Of a DNA stretch of 53,470 nucleotides, positions 33,753 to 41,111 are shown in pieces. The translations under genes were made by a program, and so were the position numbers. The notes beneath the pieces are model-generated. The model was not told the origin of the DNA and did no database searches. It saw only the letters and a program-made list of their open reading frames with translations. Source of the stretch: CAZRKC01 sp964600665 (lineage in GTDB: Bacteria > Bacillota > SLNR01); NCBI GenBank assembly GCA_964600665.1, contig CAZRKC010000014.1:1-53470 (forward strand), given 5' to 3'. The stretch's first letter is position 1, and every line of letters begins with the position of its first letter.

Positions 33753-35219
33753 TTATTTTTCGATATCTTCCTTGACTTTTTCCAATTTCCCTTGAAGTAT
33801 CTCCGTAACAATCGCCGGATTTGCTTTCCCTTTGGTTGTTCGCATGACCTGGCCAATGAAGAAATCCATCGCTTTGTCTTTCCCGGCCAGATAGTCCGCT
33901 AAAGTCTGGGGATTAGATCGGATGACCTCATCAACGACTTCTTCAATGAAAGTGCTGTCCGTGATTTGAATCAGACCTTTCTCCTTGACAATGACATCGG
34001 CCTGTTTCCCTGAGGAAAACATCTCAGCAAACACTGTTTTGGCTATCTTGCCGCTGATAGTTCCACTGTCTATGAGCATTAACATACCAGACAATTGGGT
34101 CGGTGTCAAGGGATTATCTTCCATCGTCATCCCAGCTTCATTCAAACAGCGCATCAGATCACCATTGATCCAGTTGACCACGGTTTTACCGTCTGGGTAC
34201 AATTTCATGACTTCATCAAAAAAACTTCCCACAGCAGGACTTGCAATCATCAATTCGGCATCGTAAGTGCTTAGATGATATGCGCTCATAAACCGCGCTT
34301 TGCGCGCATCCGGGAGCTCAGGCAGGAGTTCTTGCTGGGATCTGACCCAATCTTCATCTACAACAATTGGTACCAGGTCCGGCTCAGGGAAATAGCGGTA
34401 ATCATGTGCTTCTTCTTTACTGCGCAGAGATAAGGTCACGCCTTGAGCTTCATCCCATGTCCGAGTTTCCTGAATTAGTCGCGTGCCGTTGGCAATCAAA
34501 TCATATTGACGATGCGCTTCAAACTCAATAGCTTTCCCCACAGCTTTGAAGGAATTCAGATTCTTGATTTCAACTTTTGTTCCATAAGTATCCGATCCTT
34601 TGGTGCGGATCGAAATGTTGGCATCGCAGCGAAGCGACCCCTCTTCCATCTTGCAATCCGAGACATGGATAAACTGCAGGATGGCTTTGAGTTTATCTAA
34701 ATATGCTTTTGCTTGTTCAGGGGATCGGATATCCGGTTCGGAAACAATTTCCATCAATGGGACTCCACTCCGATTATAATCAACCATGGAGTATGGTGAG
34801 GTCGATATGGTGCCGATGTGGATCAATTTGCCCGCATCTTCTTCTAAATGCACCCGATTGATTCGAATCGACTCAGTTACATCACCAGTAGTCACATGAA
34901 TCCTCCCATTGACTGCAAGTGGCAGATCATATTGAGATATCTGATACGCCTTCGGCAAGTCCGGATAGAAGTAGTTCTTACGGGAAAACTGGCTAAAGGG
35001 GGTCACCCGGCATTCTAAAGCAAGGGCGGTTTGAATAGCAAAATCCACCGCTTTTTTATTTAATACCGGTAAAGTTCCTGGTAACCCCATACAGATGGGA
35101 CAGACATGTGTGTTCGGTGCTCCGCCGAATTCAGTGGTGCATCCGCAGAACATCTTGCTGGCGGTTTTCATCTCGACATGGACTTCCAGACCAATGACCA
35201 TTTCGTAGTTTTCATACAC
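33753..35219 (-). CDS. gatB: Asp-tRNA(Asn)/Glu-tRNA(Gln) amidotransferase subunit B
   Basis: This 488-residue subunit binds the mischarged tRNA and carries out kinase and transamidation chemistry that converts Glu-tRNA(Gln) to Gln-tRNA(Gln) (and Asp-tRNA(Asn) to Asn-tRNA(Asn)). The signature YEMVIGLEVHVEMKT is at the N-terminus, with zinc-site cysteines in CGCTTEF and HVCPICMGLPG, then FSRKNYFYPDLPK and a C-terminal YqeY-like helical domain. GTG 35219 fits best, with GGGGGTGG about 5 bases upstream; ATG 35234 is an alternative. It overlaps gatA by 8 bases. Confidence 0.93.
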   Translation of the reverse strand: MYENYEMVIGLEVHVEMKTASKMFCGCTTEFGGAPNTHVCPICMGLPGTLPVLNKKAVDFAIQTALALECRVTPFSQFSRKNYFYPDLPKAYQISQYDLPLAVNGRIHVTTGDVTESIRINRVHLEEDAGKLIHIGTISTSPYSMVDYNRSGVPLMEIVSEPDIRSPEQAKAYLDKLKAILQFIHVSDCKMEEGSLRCDANISIRTKGSDTYGTKVEIKNLNSFKAVGKAIEFEAHRQYDLIANGTRLIQETRTWDEAQGVTLSLRSKEEAHDYRYFPEPDLVPIVVDEDWVRSQQELLPELPDARKARFMSAYHLSTYDAELMIASPAVGSFFDEVMKLYPDGKTVVNWINGDLMRCLNEAGMTMEDNPLTPTQLSGMLMLIDSGTISGKIAKTVFAEMFSSGKQADVIVKEKGLIQITDSTFIEEVVDEVIRSNPQTLADYLAGKDKAMDFFIGQVMRTTKGKANPAIVTEILQGKLEKVKEDIEK

Positions 35220-36693
35220 GAGCGCCACCCCCATTCCCTAAGGCCGCTCGGGCCAGGTGGTATTCATTATTCTGCTCAAAGGTATAAGCGACACGTAACA
35301 TGATATCTTCGCTAAAGGGTTTACCCAGAATCTGCAATCCAATTGGAAGACCATTACTAAATCCACAAGGGATCGAAAGACCTGGAATTCCAGCTAAATT
35401 GATCGGGATCGTACAAATGTCAGAAAGATACATCTGCAAAGGATTGTCTGTCTTTGCTCCAAATTCAAACGCAACCGTTGGGCTGGTTGGTGCAAGTAAG
35501 ACATCATATTCTGCGAATGCTTTCTCAAAATCTTGCCGAATCAGTGTGCGGACTTTCTGTGCTTTCAAATAGTAAGCATCATAATAGCCTGAACTCAATG
35601 CATATGTCCCCAACATGATTCTCCGCTTGACTTCCTTACCGAACCCTTCACTACGAGTTTTCCTGTACATTGTCAGAATATCTTCAGCCCCGGGAGTCCG
35701 GTAACCAAAACGAGCACCATCATATTTCGCCAAATTACTTGAACATTCAGAAGGCTGAATTAGATAGTAGGTTGCCAGCGCATAACTTGAGTGGGGAAGA
35801 GACATTTCCTCCACATGAGCTCCCAAAGATTCCATTTGACGGATGCTCTTTTCGATGGCATCCCTGACTTCCGGTTCCATGCCTTCTGCAAAATATTCTT
35901 TGGGTACACCGATTCTCAGTCCTTTAACATCATTTACCAGTGATTTGGTGTAATCAGGCGTATCAACCCTTGCAGAAGTTGAATCCAATGGATCATGCCC
36001 ACAGATAGCATTCATGACGAGGGCACAGTCTGTTACATCCTTGGTAAATGGCCCGATCTGATCCAAAGAGGACGCCAACGCAATCAAACCGTATCGAGAT
36101 ACTCTCCCATAAGTGGGTTTCATTCCCACCACCCCACAGAACGAAGCAGGCTGCCTAACGGACCCACCCGTATCTGTGCCCAAGGAGTATATCGCCTGTC
36201 CTGCTGCAACTGAGGCAGCAGATCCTCCGCTGGATCCCCCCGGTACTGTCCGAAGATTCCACGGATTGCATGTGGGATAATATCCGGAGTTTTCTGTGGA
36301 CGAACCCATTGCAAATTCATCACAGTTGGCTTTACCGATCATGACCATATCATTTGCTTTTAATCTGTCCACCACAGTCGCACTATAAGGTGGCACATAG
36401 CCAGCCAGGATTTTGGAACCGCAGGTGGTTTCTACCCCATCCGTGCTGAGGACATCTTTGATTGCTGCAGGAATCCCCGCTAATGGAGAAATCGGTTCCT
36501 GCTTATGAATCTTTTCATCCACTTCCTTTGCTTTTGCCATCGCAATATCCCGCGTTAACGTGATAAATGACTTGACCTGCCCTTCAACTTCATCAACCCG
36601 GTCATAGACGCTACGGGCAATCTCAGTTGCGCTGATTTCCTTTTTAACGAGCAACGCGTGGAGTTCATGGGCTGTTTTTTCGAAAAGCTTCAT
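35212..36693 (-). CDS. gatA: Asp-tRNA(Asn)/Glu-tRNA(Gln) amidotransferase subunit A
   Basis: This 493-residue amidase-signature glutaminase frees ammonia from glutamine for GatB. The Ser-cisSer-Lys triad is visible: Lys79 in AAIKDVLS, the cis-serine in PGGSSGGSAASVAAG, and the nucleophile in TDTGGSVRQPASF. Length and order are normal. A GGAGG site precedes the ATG. It follows gatC by 26 bases and overlaps gatB, giving the common gatCAB operon from one promoter at 37061-37089. Confidence 0.95.
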   Translation of the reverse strand: MKLFEKTAHELHALLVKKEISATEIARSVYDRVDEVEGQVKSFITLTRDIAMAKAKEVDEKIHKQEPISPLAGIPAAIKDVLSTDGVETTCGSKILAGYVPPYSATVVDRLKANDMVMIGKANCDEFAMGSSTENSGYYPTCNPWNLRTVPGGSSGGSAASVAAGQAIYSLGTDTGGSVRQPASFCGVVGMKPTYGRVSRYGLIALASSLDQIGPFTKDVTDCALVMNAICGHDPLDSTSARVDTPDYTKSLVNDVKGLRIGVPKEYFAEGMEPEVRDAIEKSIRQMESLGAHVEEMSLPHSSYALATYYLIQPSECSSNLAKYDGARFGYRTPGAEDILTMYRKTRSEGFGKEVKRRIMLGTYALSSGYYDAYYLKAQKVRTLIRQDFEKAFAEYDVLLAPTSPTVAFEFGAKTDNPLQMYLSDICTIPINLAGIPGLSIPCGFSNGLPIGLQILGKPFSEDIMLRVAYTFEQNNEYHLARAALGNGGGARV

Positions 36694-36719
36694 GGGTTTA
36701 CCTCCTTCCTTCTATCATC

Positions 36720-37004
36720 TCAAACGATACGTGGCACTTTAAAACACCCGTCTTCTGTCTCAGGCGCATTTTGCAGCACTTGCTCCCTGGTAAGGGAAGG
36801 CGTGACTAGATCGTCCCGCATTACATTCTGCATAGGGATTACATGTGATGTGGGTACAATCCCATCCGTGTCCAGCGCATTGAGTTGCTCTACATACTCA
36901 AGGATTACATTCATTTGTTGTGTAAACATTTCTTTCTCTTCCGGGCTGATGGCCAGTCTGGCCAACATGGCTACATGTTCCACATCCTTGCCGGTGATTC
37001 TCAT
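36720..37004 (-). CDS. gatC: Asp-tRNA(Asn)/Glu-tRNA(Gln) amidotransferase subunit C
   Basis: This small 94-residue subunit wraps around GatA and stabilises the complex with GatB. The pattern DVEHVAMLARLAISPEE, a central helix and the MRDDLVTPSLTREQVLQNAP C-terminal arm are typical of GatC. The ATG at 37004 has AAGGAG upstream. It is the first gene of gatCAB and lies 57 bases after a strong promoter. Confidence 0.93.
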   Translation of the reverse strand: MRITGKDVEHVAMLARLAISPEEKEMFTQQMNVILEYVEQLNALDTDGIVPTSHVIPMQNVMRDDLVTPSLTREQVLQNAPETEDGCFKVPRIV

Positions 37005-37060
37005 GACATCACGCTCCTTGTCACTGCCTTTTCGATTTGGTTAAGTTCAGAATATGTTTC

Positions 37061-37089
37061 ATTATAGCATCCAGAAAATCCTAACGCAA
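37061..37089 (-). promoter_or_regulatory. gatCAB promoter
   Basis: On the - strand TTGCGT (37089-37084) and TATAAT (37066-37061) are separated by 17 bases. It lies after the terminator of the preceding transcript and 57 bases before gatC. Confidence 0.75.
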
Positions 37090-37121
37090 TATGGCTTCCC
37101 TTTTATCCCTCCTCCACAATA

Positions 37122-37170
37122 GAAAAACCACGGGTGTCATTGTCCGTGGTAGAAAAGCAATGCCACGGAC
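37122..37170 (-). terminator. Terminator with a competing upstream hairpin
   Basis: On the - strand ACCACGG (37150-37144) pairs with CCGTGGT (37133-37127), followed by T5. An earlier hairpin, GTCCGTGG with CCACGGAC (37170-37142), uses the same bases, so the two cannot form together. This is either an attenuator or a coincidence of a repeated CCACGG motif. Confidence 0.6.
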
Positions 37171-37208
37171 GGTATCTGCCCGCGGCACATGTCCATTATT
37201 TAACCATG

Positions 37209-37304
37209 CTACAGCGCAACAGGCAGACTCAGTTGGACAGCTTGCTGAGATTGACTGCATTGCTGTTGATTGGGATTCCCCTTGTATTTAGCCATTGTTT
37301 CCAT
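37209..37304 (-). CDS. Possible 31-residue peptide between oppF and gatC
   Basis: An ATG at 37304 with AGAGGTGG about 6 bases upstream opens a frame METMAKYKGNPNQQQCSQSQ and 11 more residues, ending at TAG 37211-37209. It is Gln-rich with one cysteine and matches no family I know. It lies 66 bases after oppF and just before the competing hairpins. It could be a small protein, a leader peptide or chance. Confidence 0.35.
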   Translation of the reverse strand: METMAKYKGNPNQQQCSQSQQAVQLSLPVAL

Positions 37305-37369
37305 GATATCCACCTCTCAACGCTCTTTTATTCACCAAAATATTCGATATTCCTGCAAGATATGTTGAT

Positions 37370-38335
37370 TTACGCAAAGTGACAAGCAGCTTCGTGTCCT
37401 AATCCCATCTTGCGAAGCAGCGGCTCTTCGACGCGACAGATTTCTTTAGCAAAGGGGCACCGCGTGTGAAATCGACACCCGGATGGGGGATGCACTGGAG
37501 ACGGAACATCACCCTCAAGCACGATGCGCTCGATTACTGCATCCGGGTCCGGGATGGGTACTGCAGATAAGAGTGCTTTTGTATAGGGATGTCTGGGCGC
37601 ATCATACAAATCATCCCCTTTGGCGATCTCAACCATTTTCCCAAGATACATAACGGCTATCCGATCACTGATATGTTTGACCACACTCAAATCATGGGCG
37701 ATGAACAGATAGGTTAGGCCAAATTCCTTCTGCAAATCCTCCAGCAAATTGATTACTTGCGATTGGATGGACACATCTAAGGCTGATACCGGTTCATCAC
37801 ACACGATTAGGGAAGGGTTCACAGCAAGTGCTCTGGCGATTCCAATCCGTTGCCGTTGGCCCCCACTGAACTCATGGGGATACCGAGATGCATATTCCGG
37901 ATTAAGTCCAACCACTTCCAGCAATTCTTTCGTTCGATCCATCAGTGCCTTACCTGATGCAATCTTATGAATCTCCATCGCTTCTGAGATAATTTGCCCG
38001 ACATTCATTCGCGGATTCAATGATGCATATGGGTCTTGGAAGATGATTTGCATTTTTTGCCTTAATTTACGCATTTCTTCCCGATTAAGATCAAAAATGT
38101 TTCGGCCTTCAAAAATGACTTCACCGGATGTGGCTTCGAGTAGTCGCAGAATCACGCGTCCGGTTGTGGATTTACCGCATCCACTTTCTCCGACCATCCC
38201 CAAGGTTTCTCCTTGATGAAGATCGAAACTGATATCATCGACTGCTCGAACGTGGCCGATTACCCTGGACAGCATACCCCCCGTAATGGGAAAATATTTT
38301 TTCAAGTTCCGTACTTTCAATAACGGCTCACTCAT
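37370..38335 (-). CDS. oppF: Oligopeptide ABC transporter ATPase, OppF/DppF type
   Basis: This is a 321-residue ATPase of the peptide importer. Walker A is GESGCGKST, the signature is LSGGQRQRIGIARAL (here preceded by EF), Walker B is LIVCDEPVSALD, and the switch is FIAHDLSVV. The C-terminal oligopeptide-transport region has CRFHTRCPFAKEIC, with cysteines that may bind an iron-sulfur cluster. It overlaps the oppD-type gene by 4 bases. The matching permeases are encoded 4.3 kb downstream beyond gatCAB. Confidence 0.92.
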   Translation of the reverse strand: MSEPLLKVRNLKKYFPITGGMLSRVIGHVRAVDDISFDLHQGETLGMVGESGCGKSTTGRVILRLLEATSGEVIFEGRNIFDLNREEMRKLRQKMQIIFQDPYASLNPRMNVGQIISEAMEIHKIASGKALMDRTKELLEVVGLNPEYASRYPHEFSGGQRQRIGIARALAVNPSLIVCDEPVSALDVSIQSQVINLLEDLQKEFGLTYLFIAHDLSVVKHISDRIAVMYLGKMVEIAKGDDLYDAPRHPYTKALLSAVPIPDPDAVIERIVLEGDVPSPVHPPSGCRFHTRCPFAKEICRVEEPLLRKMGLGHEAACHFA

Positions 38336-39324
38336 GCTGTCACCTCCTCATGCACGCTTCTTAACCAGCAGCTGACACGCCGATTGACACCAAGATATGT
38401 CACGGGTGGCTCTGTTTCTCGACATTTATCCATTGCATAGGGACATCGGGGATGGAACCGGCATCCCGTGGGCATAAACCGAGGATTGGGTACCATGCCT
38501 TCGATGACATGCAATCGTTCTTTTTCTCGATCGATGCTGGGTATTGACTTCAAGAGACCTTCAGTATATGGATGAAGTGGGTTATGAAAAATTGACCGCA
38601 CATCCCCTTCTTCGACGATTTTCCCCGCGTACATGACGATGATCCGTTGAGCCATCTCTGCCACAACACCCAAATCATGAGTAATCAGCATAATGGCTGT
38701 ATTCATATCCTTCTTAAGGTTTTTCATCAGCTGCAGAATCTGTGCTTGAATGGTGACATCCAGTGCAGTTGTCGGTTCATCAGCAATCAATAATTTAGGA
38801 CCGCATGATAGAGCCATGGCAATCATCACGCGCTGTCGCATCCCACCGCTTAGCTGATGGGGATATTCATTGACTCGTTTCTCAGGTAACGGTATCCCCA
38901 CCAAACGGAGCATATCCACTGCTTTTCCCCGTGCGGCATGCTTGTCAAGCTTCTGGTGGAGTGCCACAGCCTCTGCAATCTGATCACCAACCGTATAGAC
39001 TGGATTCAATGAAGTCATCGGTTCTTGAAATATCATCGATATATCATTCCCTCTAATCTTGCGCATCTCATCTTCCGATTTCGCCAGGAGGCTCTTACCT
39101 TCGAATAATATGTCCCCTTCCACAATCTTCCCGATACCTGGCGGGATCAGACGCATAATTGACAAAGCTGTTACGCTTTTCCCGCAACCAGATTCACCCA
39201 CAATCCCGACTGTCTCTCCTTTGTCAATGTGAAAATCAACGCCGTCCAGTGCGGGGACCACGCCATCTTCAGTAAAGAAGTAAGTTTTCAGTTTTTCAAC
39301 TTGAATCAATTTGCTTTCTGGCAT
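38332..39324 (-). CDS. oppD: Oligopeptide ABC transporter ATPase, OppD/DppD type
   Basis: This is the 330-residue second ATPase of the heterodimer. It has Walker A GESGCGKSVT, signature LSGGMRQRVMIAMAL, Walker B LLIADEPTTALD, ITHDLGVVAE and the CRFHPRCPYAMDKC C-terminal cysteine motif. ATG 39324 is preceded by GGGGAGGG at 39332-39339. A terminator between the binding protein gene and this gene (39354-39384) probably lowers ATPase expression relative to the binding protein, a common arrangement. Confidence 0.92.
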   Translation of the reverse strand: MPESKLIQVEKLKTYFFTEDGVVPALDGVDFHIDKGETVGIVGESGCGKSVTALSIMRLIPPGIGKIVEGDILFEGKSLLAKSEDEMRKIRGNDISMIFQEPMTSLNPVYTVGDQIAEAVALHQKLDKHAARGKAVDMLRLVGIPLPEKRVNEYPHQLSGGMRQRVMIAMALSCGPKLLIADEPTTALDVTIQAQILQLMKNLKKDMNTAIMLITHDLGVVAEMAQRIIVMYAGKIVEEGDVRSIFHNPLHPYTEGLLKSIPSIDREKERLHVIEGMVPNPRFMPTGCRFHPRCPYAMDKCRETEPPVTYLGVNRRVSCWLRSVHEEVTA

Positions 39325-39353
39325 GTATGCTCCCTCCCCGGATATAATTTGGT

Positions 39354-39384
39354 AAAAAAGGCAGGCTGGTCTCCAGCCTGCCTT
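39354..39384 (-). terminator. Terminator between binding protein and oppD
   Basis: AAGGCAGGCTGG and CCAGCCTGCCTT form a perfect 12-bp stem with a 3-base loop, followed on the - strand by TTTTTT. It probably acts as a partial stop inside the operon. Confidence 0.88.
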
Positions 39385-39420
39385 AACTTCATTTAACACC
39401 ATGACCGGATTTCAGGAAAA

Positions 39421-40938
39421 CTAGTTAGTGAATGACATATCGTAAACAAAAATCATTTCATCTGGACGCGGTGTCCAATTCAGGTTTTTATTTACCCCAT
39501 ATAGATCTTCCTGTTGGTACAACAGTAAGAAGGGTGCGTCTTCGGTAATAATTGCCATGGCTTGGCTGTATAAAGCTTTCCGTTCATCTGCTGATATCAC
39601 CGATCGGGCTTGGTCTAACAGCGCATCCACCGCAGGCACTTCATATGTGGAAAATCTCTGCCCTGTTCGAAACCATGGGAACAATGTTGCATCAGCATCA
39701 AATAGTGAAGATCCCCACCCTATCAGATACGCCTCTTCCACTTTCTTTTCCATGATCTTGCCAACATAAACGCCCCACTCCTGAACCTTGATGTTAGCTT
39801 TGATACCCACAGCGGCTAATTGGCCAACTACAGCCTCGGCCACTTCTTTATCCATCACATAGCGTCCGCTGGGAGATCCCAGATCGATTTCGATTCCATT
39901 GGGATAACCTGCTTCTGCAAGTAATGATTTCGCCTTCTCCGGGTTGTATTGGAACCCTGGGATCGTGGCATCATAACCAAAATCCTTTGTGGTCAGTGGT
40001 TGAGTAGACTTGTAACCATATCCACCCAAGACATTTTCGATGATTGAATCCACATCAACTGCGTAATTCATCGCTTGCCGCACCAGTTTATTGGCTAATG
40101 GTCCTTCCCGAACGGTGTTCATTGATATGAAAATGAACCGACCGCTGGCTGTGCTGGCGATTTTCGTGCTCGCACCAGTATTGATCGTGCTAGCCTGGTG
40201 GGGAGGAACATTAACGATGATATCCACAGCACCCGTCTGCAATTCAGCGATGCGTGTGGAACTCTCCGGAACCGGTTTGAATGTGACTTTCTTGATTGCC
40301 GGAGCACTACGCCAATACTCTTCATTAGCTTCCATCACTACAGATTCATCCTTCGTCCAACTGACAAATTTATATGGTCCAGTACCGACTGGATTCGTGG
40401 CAAAATACTGTGCGCCTTTTTCTTCGATATACTGTTTGGGAACCATCGGCAGATTCAGTCTTCCCGGAAGGACCGGATACGGCGCTTTTGTAATAATGTG
40501 GACGGTAAACTCATCAATGACCTTGACTTCCTGGATGGCACTCAAATCCGCAATTTGCGGTGATCGGTTGTCAGGATTCAAGATACGATCAATGTTGAAT
40601 TTGACTGTTTCAGCATTGAAAGCTTCGCCGTTGTGAAATTTGACATCATCCCGCAATTTGACTTCCCAGGTGGTATCGTTGACAGCTTCAACAGAAGTGG
40701 CCAGTTGCGGCTGTAACTCACCGTTGATGTCCCGTACCAACAACCGGTCAAACATTTGCGCAATTACATTCGCGGTTGGTGTTTCTGCATGCATGTGCGG
40801 GTCAAGCGTTGTGGCGTCTACGCCTTGGGCAATGACGATCTCGTCTTTCTTCGCAGTTTGATTGTTGCCACACCCAGCCATGACTAAACTGGTTGCCAGA
40901 CACACTAATAGAATGACAATCGTTCCTTTTTTGAACAT
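39421..40938 (-). CDS. Peptide ABC transporter substrate-binding lipoprotein (SBP family 5)
   Basis: This is a 505-residue lipoprotein. The signal peptide (MFKKGTIVILLVCLATSLV) ends in the lipobox MAGC with Cys23 as the anchor. The family 5 pattern is clear: DATTLDPHMHAETPTANV, LATSVEAVNDTTWEVKLRDD, KFHNGEAFNAETVKF and GTGPYKFVSW. It captures peptides (or possibly nickel or another solute) for the Opp/Dpp ATPases downstream. The start has GGGGGAT upstream. A dyad at 41046-41072 and a -10-like TATAAT at 41032-41037 lie in its leader. Confidence 0.9.
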   Translation of the reverse strand: MFKKGTIVILLVCLATSLVMAGCGNNQTAKKDEIVIAQGVDATTLDPHMHAETPTANVIAQMFDRLLVRDINGELQPQLATSVEAVNDTTWEVKLRDDVKFHNGEAFNAETVKFNIDRILNPDNRSPQIADLSAIQEVKVIDEFTVHIITKAPYPVLPGRLNLPMVPKQYIEEKGAQYFATNPVGTGPYKFVSWTKDESVVMEANEEYWRSAPAIKKVTFKPVPESSTRIAELQTGAVDIIVNVPPHQASTINTGASTKIASTASGRFIFISMNTVREGPLANKLVRQAMNYAVDVDSIIENVLGGYGYKSTQPLTTKDFGYDATIPGFQYNPEKAKSLLAEAGYPNGIEIDLGSPSGRYVMDKEVAEAVVGQLAAVGIKANIKVQEWGVYVGKIMEKKVEEAYLIGWGSSLFDADATLFPWFRTGQRFSTYEVPAVDALLDQARSVISADERKALYSQAMAIITEDAPFLLLYQQEDLYGVNKNLNWTPRPDEMIFVYDMSFTN

Positions 40939-41045
40939 TTTTAATCCCCCTCAGTATATTTTTCCTCTACAGCCCGAGTCATATCTCTTATGGTGACCCA
41001 CTTATTGACCCTCGGCTTAGATTTAACTCTTATTATAACAAAGGA

Positions 41046-41072
41046 GAGAGATTTCGTATACAAAAATCTCTC
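41046..41072. repeat. 9-bp dyad upstream of the binding protein gene
   Basis: GAGAGATTT and AAATCTCTC flank a 9-base spacer. It lies just upstream of the TATAAT at 41032-41037 on the - strand, where a repressor could act. It may instead be a weak terminator for ligA, because the following T run is short. Confidence 0.45.
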
Positions 41073-41111
41073 GAAAGTGAAAATTTTTTTCACCATTTTT
41101 TTCATCTCTGA

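Noticed and set aside
33753..36693. T-box as a regulator of gatCAB
   Set aside because: The leader lies downstream of gatB in the direction of transcription, so it controls the permeases and not gatCAB.
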